Assembly: GCA_937127435.1 (NCBI GenBank)
Contig: CAKZLZ010000236.1
Location: forward strand, 1 to 58,173
Source of the DNA: an uncultured Verrucomicrobiota bacterium
Lineage (GTDB): Bacteria; Verrucomicrobiota; Kiritimatiellia; SS1-B-03-39; UBA6053
Reading direction: 5' to 3'
DNA length: 58,173 nucleotides
Shown here: positions 38,919-47,836 of the stretch, piece after piece
Numbering within the stretch: position 1 is the first letter of the stretch
Layout of the letters: each line of letters starts with the position of its first letter
Notes under the pieces: model-generated
Databases searched by the model: none
Told to the model about the DNA's origin: nothing
The model's input: the letters and a program-made list of their open reading frames with translations, nothing else
Position numbers and translations under genes: made by a program

Positions 38919-40133
38919 GTGCCAAATCCCACCGCAACCATCATCGATATAGGAGACGAATCCATGCTGGGTCTGTGTGAGGACGGCCGCAAGGTTTGGC
39001 TGGAGGGGCCCTGCGTTCCCGGAGACCGGGTTTCTTTTGAAATGCAGGGGAAAACCGGAGAGGTTACAGAAATATTGGAAGCCGCCCCCGAGCGCCGCGA
39101 AGCCTTTTGCCCGCATTTTGCCGCTTGTCCGGGTTGCCAACTTCAACCTCTTCCCTACGAAAAACAATTAGAGCTCAAAGGCAAAAAAATTGTGGAAGCT
39201 CTCCGCCGCCTGGGGGGATTCTCCGATATTCCGTTTGAGGGCGTGGTGGGATCGCCCGAAGAATTCGGCACCCGCAACAAATTGGATTTTACCGTCGAAG
39301 CAAATCAAGTGGGCTACCAAACGCGGAAAGGTCTGCTGCCCATCTCCACTTGTCCGGTGGGCGATCCTTTATTGGACAAATTGATCCCGCACTTTTTGGA
39401 ATGGCTCGGGCAAAACCCCCGCCATCAATTGCACCGCCTGATGTTGCGGATTGATGGTGAACGCAAATCGGTTCATGTGCTGCTGCGGGGAATCCTCGGC
39501 GACTCGGAACAGGCTTCGCTTTTACACTGGGCCGCCACTCACGAAATTATTTCCGCGGTTTCGATTCAGGAAGATTGGCGGGCGCCCTGGGAAAATTTGC
39601 TGGGCGAAGGGAAACTGCAGTTTGATTTGGCCGGGCAATCCCACCTCATCGACCACGACGCCTTTTTTCAAGTCCACGACCGACTGGCGGATAAACTGGT
39701 AGAGGAAAGTATTCAATTATTGGGACCGGCCAAAGGCGCTCTACTGGATCTGTTTTGTGGTGTGGGTGCCTTCACTTTACCCGCACAAAAAAGAGGCTGG
39801 CAAGTCATGGGGATCGACAGCCGCCCCGGCAAAGGACCTTTCACCCGATCGGATTTGCGCAAAGGCATTCCCAAAAAATGTCTCAATCAAAAATGGCATA
39901 TGGTGCTCACCGATCCGCCCCGGGCCGGAATGGAAAAAGATCTTTGTGCCCAAATTCGCGATCACGTTCGACCTGAACAAATTTTATATGTCAGTTGCAA
40001 TCCCGCCACCCTCGCCCGCGATTTGCAGCGCATCTGTGCGAAGGGAAATTATGAACTGGTTTCTGTGAAAGGTTTCGATCTCTTCCCACAAACCACCCAT
40101 GTGGAGACGGTGGCTTTGCTAAGGGTAACGTAG
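38919..40133 (+). CDS. TrmA/RlmD-family RNA m5U methyltransferase
   Basis: A 404-residue SAM-dependent methyltransferase starting at GTG. A short TRAM-like N-terminus precedes an iron-sulfur-type cluster region (C-P-H-F-A-A-C-P-G-C). The methyltransferase part has FFQVH, LDLFCGVGAFTLPA (SAM), LTDPPRAGM, the catalytic cysteine in YVSCNPATLARDL and the terminal PQTTHVETVALL. It should methylate a uridine of rRNA or tRNA. The segment between the SAM loop and DPPRAG is noticeably short for the family. Convergent with the MFS gene. Confidence 0.88.
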   Translation: MPNPTATIIDIGDESMLGLCEDGRKVWLEGPCVPGDRVSFEMQGKTGEVTEILEAAPERREAFCPHFAACPGCQLQPLPYEKQLELKGKKIVEALRRLGGFSDIPFEGVVGSPEEFGTRNKLDFTVEANQVGYQTRKGLLPISTCPVGDPLLDKLIPHFLEWLGQNPRHQLHRLMLRIDGERKSVHVLLRGILGDSEQASLLHWAATHEIISAVSIQEDWRAPWENLLGEGKLQFDLAGQSHLIDHDAFFQVHDRLADKLVEESIQLLGPAKGALLDLFCGVGAFTLPAQKRGWQVMGIDSRPGKGPFTRSDLRKGIPKKCLNQKWHMVLTDPPRAGMEKDLCAQIRDHVRPEQILYVSCNPATLARDLQRICAKGNYELVSVKGFDLFPQTTHVETVALLRVT

Positions 40134-40215
40134 GCATTCTGCCTGCGGGAATACAGGCTTTCAGCCTGTGAGTTAGAAGGCTGAAAGCTTATTTCCCTTC
40201 AGGCAGGAATGCCTA
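40131..40215. terminator. long inverted repeat shared by two convergent genes (bidirectional terminator candidate)
   Basis: Outer arms TAGGCATTCTGCCTG (40131-40145) and CAGGCAGGAATGCCTA (40200-40215) pair with one bulge; inner arms GGCTTTCAGCC and GGCTGAAAGC extend the stem. The TAG stops of both convergent genes lie inside the outer arms. No long T run follows, so termination efficiency is uncertain. Confidence 0.6.
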
Positions 40216-41448
40216 ATTTACGGCCAACTCCTCTCCCCGCCGTTTCATATGCCCGACCGCCGGCAGAAACATAAGCGTCGACAACACGATCAAACTCACC
40301 CCCATCCAACTCACCTCTTTGGCGGAAAAATGTTCGATCAGGGCAAAGCCGAGGAACGGGGCGATCGTCCCCCGGACACCGGTGGTAAACATGTGCACAC
40401 TCATATAGGCAGAAGTTTGACCGGGTCCCGCCAACTTGGTAACCCAGAGCGACCAGGCAATCCGCCCCCCCGCCATGGCCGTACCCAACAGAGCCATGCT
40501 CAGCCCCATCACCCAGAGATTTTTGGTGCTGAAGAAAAGCACAACCGAAAACAGAAAAAAGACATTCAGCATCATCCGCAGCTTCACCAAATTCCAGCGA
40601 TCAAACATTTTGCCCAGCATGCGGGAAGCCAAAAGGCGGCAGAGCAGAGGAACCGCGCCTGTAATCAGCAGGATCGTTTGATTGCTCTCATTAATGCCAA
40701 ATCGCGGATTGGCCATGTATTCGGTGCGCAAAGGCAAGGTCATCAAATTTCCAAACCCCAACAGCATCCAGGAGCTCAACAACCATCCGAACAACTTGTC
40801 CCGCCAGGCCAAACTGAGATTTTTTAAAGGGTGCCCCACCTGTTCCGGCTGCAGAGCTTCCGTCGGGATTTGCAAAAGACACCAGGCGGAAAATCCGCAA
40901 CAAAGTGCCGTCACAACCATTAAAGGTTTGTACATCTCGAGCCGGAAATCCAGCAACTTTCCAATAAGCAGGTTGGCGGCCACACTTACCGCACCGGCAA
41001 TGATAAATACCGTACTGATCCGATGCCCCCGCTGAGTAGTGGTGAAATGATTTGAATACATCTCGGTGTACATCGGGGTGTATTGCACCATCATAATTTG
41101 TGCCAGTGACACCAACAACACAAAGGCCATTGCGCCCGGAAACCAGGGAATGAGAAACAGCAAAGCACCGGTCAATACATATAACAGCGCCATGGCCTGA
41201 TGAATAGGCAGACGGCTATGGGCAAACAAACTCAGACTGAGGGGCGTAAGCAAAAATCCAATCGGGCCGGATGCAGAGATAATACTTTTGGGTACCGTGC
41301 CTAATTCGAAATGCCGAATCGCCACCAACAAAGCCACGGCCGCGCCGGGCTGCCAAATAATCTCAATGAAGCCTGTAAATAAAGAGCGGATCCGCTCCCA
41401 AAAATATGTCCGGTCCGCCAGCGCTTCGGCTGAAAGTTTTTCCGACAT
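40213..41448 (-). CDS. MFS transporter
   Basis: A 411-residue protein with about ten to twelve hydrophobic helices in two bundles and a central basic loop (HPLKNLSLAWRDK), the major facilitator architecture. GHRISTVFIIAGA and SRMLGKMFDRWNLVK resemble the loop 2-3 and loop 8-9 motifs. The substrate is unknown. Its ATG overlaps the purC stop (TAATG), so the two are co-translated, although a purine link is only contextual. Confidence 0.85.
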   Translation of the reverse strand: MSEKLSAEALADRTYFWERIRSLFTGFIEIIWQPGAAVALLVAIRHFELGTVPKSIISASGPIGFLLTPLSLSLFAHSRLPIHQAMALLYVLTGALLFLIPWFPGAMAFVLLVSLAQIMMVQYTPMYTEMYSNHFTTTQRGHRISTVFIIAGAVSVAANLLIGKLLDFRLEMYKPLMVVTALCCGFSAWCLLQIPTEALQPEQVGHPLKNLSLAWRDKLFGWLLSSWMLLGFGNLMTLPLRTEYMANPRFGINESNQTILLITGAVPLLCRLLASRMLGKMFDRWNLVKLRMMLNVFFLFSVVLFFSTKNLWVMGLSMALLGTAMAGGRIAWSLWVTKLAGPGQTSAYMSVHMFTTGVRGTIAPFLGFALIEHFSAKEVSWMGVSLIVLSTLMFLPAVGHMKRRGEELAVN

Positions 41449-42350
41449 TAACTGACCAGCAACCCGTAGGCTTCCTGATATTTGACCAGCGTCTGCTGAA
41501 TGACCTCTTCCGGCAAGGTGACCGGTGTCTGTTTGTCAAAGTCGATAGAGAGCAGATAGTTGCGGACAAACTGTTTGTCGAAGCTGGGCTGGTCATGGCC
41601 GGGCGCATAGCCTTCTGCCGGCCAGAAGCGGGAAGAGTCCGGAGTGAGAATCTCATCTCCCAACACCACGGTGCCCGCTTCATTCACGCCGAATTCAAAT
41701 TTTGTATCCGCCAGAATAATCCCGCGTTCCGCCGCATAGGTTCTCGCTTCACTGTAGAGGGACAGTGCCAATTCCTCCACCCGGTCCGCATGTGCCGCTC
41801 CTAAAATTTCGGTGGCCCGTTCCGGGGAAATATTGATATCATGGCCCCCCAGCTCCGCTTTGGTGCTTGGAGTATAAATAGGGGTGGGCAACTCTTCGCA
41901 TTCTTTGAGACCGGCAGGTAACGCAATTCCGCACACGGTCTGATCTTTTTTATAAGAAACCCAACCCGACCCGGCCAGGTATCCGCGGACAATCGCTTCC
42001 ACCGGCAAAATGGTGAGACGTTTTACAAGCATACTCCGTCCCGTTAATTGATCGGCGTATTGCTGAACCGACGCGGGCATTTCATTCAGGTCGGCGGTGA
42101 CAAAATGATGCTCCATCCGGTCTTTCAACCACTCAAACCAGAAGCAACTGATCTGGGTCAACAGAATGCCTTTTCCCGGAATCCCGTTTTTCATAATCAC
42201 ATCAAAAGCGGAGATCCGGTCGGTGGCCACAAATAAAAGATGATCCGCATCCACCTCATACACATCGCGCACCTTCCCCCGGGCAAGTAAATTCAAATCC
42301 GGGCAATCGGTTTCAAGCAGAGCGGTTTGGGGTAAGGGGATGGAATTCAT
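41448..42350 (-). CDS. purC: phosphoribosylaminoimidazole-succinocarboxamide synthase
   Basis: A 300-residue SAICAR synthase, eukaryote/yeast-length type. ARGKVRDVYEVD opens the ATP site; FWFEWLKDRMEHHFVTADLNEMP, RSMLVKRLTILPVEAIVRGYLAGSGW and LADTKFEFG are the family signatures. It joins aspartate to CAIR in purine synthesis. No other pur gene is adjacent. It is the first gene of a pair with the MFS transporter. Confidence 0.97.
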   Translation of the reverse strand: MNSIPLPQTALLETDCPDLNLLARGKVRDVYEVDADHLLFVATDRISAFDVIMKNGIPGKGILLTQISCFWFEWLKDRMEHHFVTADLNEMPASVQQYADQLTGRSMLVKRLTILPVEAIVRGYLAGSGWVSYKKDQTVCGIALPAGLKECEELPTPIYTPSTKAELGGHDINISPERATEILGAAHADRVEELALSLYSEARTYAAERGIILADTKFEFGVNEAGTVVLGDEILTPDSSRFWPAEGYAPGHDQPSFDKQFVRNYLLSIDFDKQTPVTLPEEVIQQTLVKYQEAYGLLVS

Positions 42351-42510
42351 AATTTTGTCCTAAAACTTAAATCGGGTTCACTATAAAAATCTTTACCACT
42401 TTAGACGCGAATCATTGCAAAAGACGTTTTTGAGATGTCGAGTTTAGCTGTTGAACACCTCATAAATAATCAGGGTAAAATTAGCGATAATTAGCGGTAA
42501 AAAAAATTAA

Positions 42511-43056
42511 TCAAAAATCAAAGGCCTTGGTCGACCAGTTAATGGCCATACGGATAATGGGGCGTTCTTCTTCCACCCGGCGTTTCACCTTCATGAGTTG
42601 CTTGCGGTAGAGATCCACTACGTGCTCCAGACTTTCGCCCATTTGGTGACTGGCAAAAAGCTCTTCTTCCTTGGCCCCGAAATCCAGGCCTGCCTGCACC
42701 GGCCCCCGCAACAAATCAAAGCCCAAATCATAGCCGGTCAGCAACAGGCGGTTGGGATCCCGGTTGTCAAAAGGACAGCTGTCCAAAAACCAGGTGGGGG
42801 AAGAGCTGAGGGTATGAAGATTCAGCAGACGCAACACTTTGATTTCCTTGCGGAACAAATCCTGAATGTCGCCAATTTGTACTCCGAAAGTGCGGAGCGC
42901 TGTACACTTTTTAATAAAGTTGATGTACCCGCGGGAGTAAGTTTCCGGTTCTTCAGGTTTATACAAATCCAAGCCGCTTTGGATCTGACCCACATAGACA
43001 TGGTTCTTGCCCGCTTCACGGCAAAGATCCTGCAGCGTGTATTTTCGACGACTCAT
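42511..43056 (-). CDS. MerR-like winged-helix protein
   Basis: A 181-residue protein whose N-terminal 75 residues fit a MerR-type DNA-binding domain: KYTLQDLCREAG, a YSRGYINFIKKCTALRTFGVQIGDIQDLF segment matching the second helix pair, then a long helix. The first helix-turn-helix is atypical (NHVYVGQIQSGLDLY). The C-terminal region has a possible coiled coil. Its start overlaps the stop of the upstream membrane gene by 4 bases, so the two act together, possibly as regulator and sensor. Confidence 0.55.
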   Translation of the reverse strand: MSRRKYTLQDLCREAGKNHVYVGQIQSGLDLYKPEEPETYSRGYINFIKKCTALRTFGVQIGDIQDLFRKEIKVLRLLNLHTLSSSPTWFLDSCPFDNRDPNRLLLTGYDLGFDLLRGPVQAGLDFGAKEEELFASHQMGESLEHVVDLYRKQLMKVKRRVEEERPIIRMAINWSTKAFDF

Positions 43057-43523
43057 AATCCCAAGCCTTCAATCAGCACAAACAAAATGACCGCGCTCAT
43101 ATAACAAGCCAGGCCCGTAATCAGAATGATCCCCGCCGTAAAATACCGGCGGGTCCGAAAATTGCGCAATCGCAACATTGCCATCAAAGTAGCATCCAGT
43201 CCGGCATCACAGCTGTGTTGAGTGGCCCAGCGCAAATGCAGCGGACCGGTGAACAACACCCCTGCAGCACACACTGACAAGAAAAGTCCCATCGCCAATA
43301 AAATGGCGGGAAGCAAACCGGCAGCGGCAATGCGGTGACCACTGAAACCTGAAATGGTCAAACAAATGGTAATTAAACTTAACATTAACCCCGAACGGGT
43401 CTGTAGAATAATAAATTGATTCACGATCCGGTCCATCAACGCAACCGGCGCCTCCACCTTTAACTCCGAGCGCATAAAAGCCAGCTCTTGCTCAGGCGTT
43501 AAGGTTCGGAAATCGTGCTTCAT
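43053..43523 (-). CDS. small membrane protein, unknown function
   Basis: A 156-residue protein with four hydrophobic segments (about 43-60, 64-92, 128-150) after a charged N-terminus that could pack on the membrane. No family was recognised. It is the first gene of a two-gene leftward unit with the MerR-like protein (ATGA overlap). It is the last host gene before the prophage, assuming the phage end lies in 43524-43814. Confidence 0.6.
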   Translation of the reverse strand: MKHDFRTLTPEQELAFMRSELKVEAPVALMDRIVNQFIILQTRSGLMLSLITICLTISGFSGHRIAAAGLLPAILLAMGLFLSVCAAGVLFTGPLHLRWATQHSCDAGLDATLMAMLRLRNFRTRRYFTAGIILITGLACYMSAVILFVLIEGLGL

Positions 43524-43675
43524 GTCTTTTTCCTAATGAAAATCAAATCAACTGGCAAGCCTCCAGCCTTTGATTTAAAAAAAGAAGCCTCCTAAATTTG
43601 CGCACATGTTGAGCCAAAGCTGTCGGAACAGCGTCTGACCGGTCCGCCAACCAGATATGAGACCACCTGAGACTT

Positions 43676-43813
43676 ATGTTTGAAATTGGTTGATGTGGCT
43701 TGATTTGGGTTGATGTGGCTTGGGATCAACGACTTGCGGGGAAAATCGATGATTATGATGCGAGAAATGTTTGGAATGGGTGTCCATTTATCTGAGAAAT
43801 GATTGAAATGGGT
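43676..43813. repeat. iterons at the prophage edge, candidate transposase-binding sites
   Basis: Three related 15-mers occur in direct orientation: ATGTTTGAAATTGGT (43676-43690), ATGTTTGGAATGGGT (43767-43781) and ATGATTGAAATGGGT (43799-43813). The last two sit in longer 20-bp repeats starting GAGAAATG. A further direct repeat GGTTGATGTGGCTTG occurs at 43688-43702 and 43708-43722. Such clustered repeats are expected at the ends of Mu-type elements. The remainder of 43524-43814 shows no gene. Confidence 0.55.
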
Positions 43814-43814
43814 C

Positions 43815-45317
43815 TTATGCGGACTCTATTCCTTTGAGGGTGGCAGTGGTGAGAACCCGGGTGGCCAGGTCGACTGCATCTGACTGAGGCATATTGAATG
43901 CCGCGGTCAGGGCTATGACGGCTTCTTCCGGGGTTTCTGCGGTGAGGATGATCTGAGCTGCTTCAGCTGAGCGGTTGCGTCGGGTCCGCGCCCAATCGGC
44001 GGAGGCTCTGCGGACTGCTTGCAGACTGGCGGTCTGGCCTTCGATCGCACTGGGTTCTGAGTCCGCGGAGAATGGACTGGCAAAACCGGTTGTGGCTGGT
44101 TTCACTCTCATTAAGGGAAAACCTACACGTTTACTTAGAAGCTCCAAACCTTCGTCTGTTACCTGGTAACCGGCATTGGAAAGGGATGAGATTAAGGCAC
44201 CGGATACCTCCGCTTCTTCTGCTTCGACTGCTCCCCATATGGGATTTGGCGTTTCTCCAGGCTCGCCATTGATCCGCATGATCTGAGAAAACAGCTGCAG
44301 ACGTATGGTGTGGCTGAGGGTTGAGGCATCAAAGCGTTTGATATCTTCCCGGACATCTCCCTGTAGATCGGCAACCCCAGAGCCCATACCGGTGGCATCG
44401 GCTGTTGCGGAAAGGGTCTGGCCTAAAATGAATTTCGATTTTTCCCGTTGGGCCACATTGAGGAATTTCTCATATACATCGCCAGATGAAGATTTTGAGG
44501 CCTCTGCGATTTCAACCTGAGTTTCATTGGAAACTACCAAACCAAAGAGTTTTTTGGCTTTGGAGAAGGCTCTTTCCATGATTCGGCGGGAATTATCATC
44601 ATTCTGATCATATTTCCCTACCAGAAAGGGGCTGCCGAAACGGTCGAGGAACTGAATCCACCAGTCCCGGTCCATCGCGGTGAATAGGCACCAGAAAACT
44701 AAAGCTCTGAATGGTCCGCCAAATTGGTGAGGGGTGGAAAGTAGGTGTCCCTGGTGAATGATGTAGCGTTCGGGATCGATCTCGATGAGCTTACCCGTGG
44801 CATATCCGGCCTCGTTCAGCTCCCGGATGTGGGGGGTGCCCTGGTAAAATTCTATCAGGTTGTGGTCAACCGGTCGTAGCTCTGCCAGTTCGAAACGAAT
44901 CCCGGGTTTTGAAGAACGTCGGAAAATCTTTTCAACGACGGCCACCGGATACAGACAGGAATCCATTAAGTGTGCCAGACCTATCATCCAGTTTTCTGTG
45001 TTACTGGTGGCATCTTCCATGAACTCAGCCGGGAATTGGCTGTCTGGATCTTCAGCCTCTATATTGTAGGTGTCTCCGATAACCGCCAGTTTCCGCTTAG
45101 ACAGCTCTGCTTGGAGGTGAGAATCTGAAGCAATTAAATCCCGGTAGATGGTGAAGAGATCCGTACAGTCTCCCTGGATACTGGCATCGATCGCGGCGTG
45201 CACCCGATCGACATTTAGAGCATTGGCTATTTGATCAGGATAAACGAATTTTGTATTGGCGTCTTCGGTATCATCCAGACGTTTTTTCTTTGGTTTAAGG
45301 ATTTCTCTCCATCTCAT
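43815..45317 (-). CDS. phage portal protein, DUF935 (Mu gp29-like)
   Basis: A 500-residue portal protein with the DUF935 pattern: YPDQIANALNVDRVHAAIDASIQGD near the N-terminus, SHLQAELSKRKLAVIG, VEKIF, the ELRPVDHNLIEFY segment and DWWIQFLDRFGSPFLVGKY. Twelve copies form the channel through which DNA enters the capsid. It is the final gene of the leftward packaging operon, overlapping the terminase nuclease gene by 4 bases. A head morphogenesis gene would be expected next but is absent. Confidence 0.88.
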   Translation of the reverse strand: MRWREILKPKKKRLDDTEDANTKFVYPDQIANALNVDRVHAAIDASIQGDCTDLFTIYRDLIASDSHLQAELSKRKLAVIGDTYNIEAEDPDSQFPAEFMEDATSNTENWMIGLAHLMDSCLYPVAVVEKIFRRSSKPGIRFELAELRPVDHNLIEFYQGTPHIRELNEAGYATGKLIEIDPERYIIHQGHLLSTPHQFGGPFRALVFWCLFTAMDRDWWIQFLDRFGSPFLVGKYDQNDDNSRRIMERAFSKAKKLFGLVVSNETQVEIAEASKSSSGDVYEKFLNVAQREKSKFILGQTLSATADATGMGSGVADLQGDVREDIKRFDASTLSHTIRLQLFSQIMRINGEPGETPNPIWGAVEAEEAEVSGALISSLSNAGYQVTDEGLELLSKRVGFPLMRVKPATTGFASPFSADSEPSAIEGQTASLQAVRRASADWARTRRNRSAEAAQIILTAETPEEAVIALTAAFNMPQSDAVDLATRVLTTATLKGIESA

Positions 45318-46027
45318 AATGCAAACCTCTCTGTTGTTTCGTCATCCCGGACATCCTCGGGACGCATGGGGTAATTGTTGTGAGCGTGTCCACTGCTGAT
45401 GTGTTGGCCGGTATTGGTGGCTGAAATCTGAACCGGTCCGGATCTGGAGATCAGGCCGTGTAGCGCATTTTTAACCGCGTCGAATACATCACCGTGCCCA
45501 CCGGCATTATCCAGCTCTGTGGTGAAGGATCCCCGGTCACGTTTCACCAGGCGGAAATCATTGGAAAGCCATTTGGATTCAGGGAGTAAAAGGTGTCCGT
45601 CATCCATGGTATTGACTAACAGATTGCCTAAATATACTTTCATGGGCATCTCTTCGCCTTGGTACCGGTGTTTTTCGGTGCTGGAAACCAGCTCTGTCAT
45701 ACATACTCCGCGTAAAAACTTACGAAGATCTGACGCAAAATAGCGCTCATTTGAGGCATCGACCACCAAGCGGCGGGGTTTGAGACCATGAGGTAAGTTT
45801 GTGACGGCCTGTTTTATGAGTGCTCTGGCAATATCCGGGTCATTTGTTTTCCAGCGACATGCCAGGCGGACGATGTAATCGAGTCCTACCTTTTGAACGC
45901 AGGCAAATCCGGTGGGATTTGAGGTCTGATTCTCCGTGGTCGCAGGGTCAACACCAAATGCGATCGGGCAGTTTGGTACCAGGAGCGCTTTCCAATCATC
46001 TGAGAATGCTTCTTTTACGGAGATCAT
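45314..46027 (-). CDS. large terminase, nuclease half
   Basis: A 237-residue protein matching the C-terminal RNase H-like nuclease domain of Mu gp28-type terminases: PIAFGVDPATTENQTSNPTGFACVQKVG gives the first acidic strand (Asp27), RLVVDASNERYFASDLRKF a second and GHGDVFDAVKNALHGL the last. It starts with ATG overlapping the stop of the ATPase gene (ATGA). A GGAGG lies about 10 bases before the ATG, so re-initiation is plausible. In Mu the two domains are one protein. Confidence 0.8.
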   Translation of the reverse strand: MISVKEAFSDDWKALLVPNCPIAFGVDPATTENQTSNPTGFACVQKVGLDYIVRLACRWKTNDPDIARALIKQAVTNLPHGLKPRRLVVDASNERYFASDLRKFLRGVCMTELVSSTEKHRYQGEEMPMKVYLGNLLVNTMDDGHLLLPESKWLSNDFRLVKRDRGSFTTELDNAGGHGDVFDAVKNALHGLISRSGPVQISATNTGQHISSGHAHNNYPMRPEDVRDDETTERFAL

Positions 46028-46929
46028 AGGGAAAGTGCCTCCGTGATGTCGATGGCCATACCTTTGTCTTTCCCGGCCTCCATCGCGTAATTAAGGGCCA
46101 TAAGCGAAACGGCGGAGGTGCCACCGCGGGTGTATTGGCAACGGTTGTTCCGGTCCCAAGCGGTTTTGTCGTGGGCGAGAGCGCGATCCTCTTCCGGGTT
46201 GATCGCTTCACCGGTGATGGGATGGTAAAGAGGAAAGCCGGCCAGGTAGCGATCATCTGCGGTTACGCGGTGGACCGGGATCCCCATTTCAGAGGTGTAC
46301 CAGTTTCCTTTTGGATTGATGGAGAACTCGGTACCTGGAGGAGGCGCGGTCATTTCATATGAGAAGTGGGCATCGTCGGGCGGAGGCGTAGACGCGAGGA
46401 TCGCGAACAGATCCGGATTCTCTGCCATGAAGGGCTGCACGGCTTCCCAGACGGCTTGGAAGTCGCGGATCCGGCCAAACTCATCGATGAACAGGTTTGC
46501 ACCGTAACCGACCGCGGTGTCCGGATTGGCGGCCACTACGATGGACCGGGAATAGATGGTGTTGGTATGCCAGATCCTGCATTCGAGTTTCTGTTGTTCG
46601 AACACTTCGCAGACATCATCAATGCCCAGGCCATCGATCGAGGAGGTCAGCTTTCCTCCGGATTCCGATAGGGCCCGGCGATAGGCGTCGATCAGGATCT
46701 GCCAGACCAAGGCTTCCTTTTTGAGAAATTCCCCACCAATTTTTACGGATGCAGACAGATAGGTATTGAGGTTGCCGGCTTTCGCCAGGTTCTCATCCAG
46801 GCCCCGGGCTCCCATGGTGAAGGATTTTCCTGAGCGACGGGCCCAGGACCAGGCCTGGATGCGGTATTTCCGCTGCCAGAAAGGTTCCAGGGCCCAGGGC
46901 CGCATTTGAATGGCGGGTTCGTTTATCAT
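46024..46929 (-). CDS. large terminase, ATPase half
   Basis: A 301-residue protein with the packaging-motor ATPase features: Walker A A30-R-R-S-G-K-S36, Walker B LFIDE (146-150) and coupling motif LASTPPP. It ends at the boundary where the nuclease domain would begin, with TGA inside the next gene's ATG. Combined length with the nuclease gene (538 residues) equals an intact Mu gp28-like terminase. It would power DNA translocation into proheads. Confidence 0.85.
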   Translation of the reverse strand: MINEPAIQMRPWALEPFWQRKYRIQAWSWARRSGKSFTMGARGLDENLAKAGNLNTYLSASVKIGGEFLKKEALVWQILIDAYRRALSESGGKLTSSIDGLGIDDVCEVFEQQKLECRIWHTNTIYSRSIVVAANPDTAVGYGANLFIDEFGRIRDFQAVWEAVQPFMAENPDLFAILASTPPPDDAHFSYEMTAPPPGTEFSINPKGNWYTSEMGIPVHRVTADDRYLAGFPLYHPITGEAINPEEDRALAHDKTAWDRNNRCQYTRGGTSAVSLMALNYAMEAGKDKGMAIDITEALSL

Positions 46930-46939
46930 CTTCGATGGT

Positions 46940-46959
46940 CACAGACAGGAATGTCTGTG
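46940..46959. repeat. small inverted repeat inside the packaging operon
   Basis: CACAGACAGGAATGTCTGTG is a 20-base imperfect palindrome filling the gap between the small and large terminase genes. It resembles the outer arm CAGGCAGGAATGCCTA at 40200-40215 in host sequence, so both may belong to one dispersed repeat family. Confidence 0.5.
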
Positions 46960-47571
46960 TTACGCATAAGGGTTTTCTCCAAACATCATCTGACGCAGGG
47001 TTTCAATTTTCACGGTTCGCTCTTCCTTGCCGGCGGCCACAGCTTTGGCTTCTTCGTTGTCGTACCATTTGATAAAGAGATCTGCGGTTTCGCGCTGGAA
47101 CTTGGCCTCTGCCAAATCCAGAGAACGGGTTCTCTGATCCAGCTGCAGCTGACGGAGATCCGCCTGTCTGAGAGACGTGAGAGCGCCAATGATATCAGGC
47201 AGGCTTTCATCATCGAAAGCTGAAGCTTCCAGCAGTTCCATAATCTTGCCGGTGGCGATGGCCTGGGCACCGGCAGACATGTTGGATCCCGCGGTATGGG
47301 CCAAACGAGAGGCATATTCCGCAACGGTTTTGATGGATTCCTCTTTCTCCCGTTTCCGCTCCCAGTCCCGGAACTGGTTTTGTCTCCAGTTGGAGAGGTT
47401 TTCATCATTCACATCTGCGCCGGAAAAACGAAGATCCAAAACTTCTTTCACATCCGGCAAAGCATTTAACCAGGGGAGAATACGGGTTGAGGTTTCCCCA
47501 TTCAGGAGGCGCATATTCACTTCCTGGCGGATGGCGTGTGGCAGACTGGCGATTTTTCCGGGTGGCGGCAT
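46960..47571 (-). CDS. phage small terminase, DUF3486 (Mu gp27-like)
   Basis: A 203-residue protein with the DUF3486 N-terminal helix-turn-helix: GKIASLPHAIRQEVNMRLLNGETSTRILPWLNALP, then LSNWRQNQFRDW. The C-terminal half is helical. ATG 47571 is chosen because GGGGAGGA lies just upstream; an upstream in-frame start adds 18 residues that overlap the previous gene. It should recognise phage DNA for packaging with the two-gene large terminase downstream. Confidence 0.85.
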   Translation of the reverse strand: MPPPGKIASLPHAIRQEVNMRLLNGETSTRILPWLNALPDVKEVLDLRFSGADVNDENLSNWRQNQFRDWERKREKEESIKTVAEYASRLAHTAGSNMSAGAQAIATGKIMELLEASAFDDESLPDIIGALTSLRQADLRQLQLDQRTRSLDLAEAKFQRETADLFIKWYDNEEAKAVAAGKEERTVKIETLRQMMFGENPYA

Positions 47572-47573
47572 TT

Positions 47574-47834
47574 TTATTCCTCCCCTCTTTCGTGATAGAG
47601 AATACCCGGGGAAGTTACCTGCCAATGTTTGGAGGAGCCCAGGCCTCCGTGCTGGACAGAGACATAATCCAGGCCCAGCAGGAATACCAGGGCTTCATCC
47701 ACCTGCTTCTCTTCCAGTTTGATATCCAGCATCCCCCGCATATTGATCATGCGGGTGATTTGAGAGAGCTCGAAAGCGCCGGTCGGACGCAAAGCCAAAT
47801 ATTCGAGTACGGTTTTTCTGATTTCTTCGTTCAT
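47574..47834 (-). CDS. small winged-helix phage protein
   Basis: An 86-residue protein with a winged-helix look: RKTVLEYLALRPTGAFELSQITRMINMRG, then a second helix pair VDEALVFLLGLDYVSVQH and a wing. Comparable small HTH proteins precede the small terminase in Mu-like phages. It ends 2 bases before the DUF3486 start and begins 2 bases after the lipoprotein gene. Specific function is not known. Confidence 0.65.
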   Translation of the reverse strand: MNEEIRKTVLEYLALRPTGAFELSQITRMINMRGMLDIKLEEKQVDEALVFLLGLDYVSVQHGGLGSSKHWQVTSPGILYHERGEE

Positions 47835-47836
47835 TA

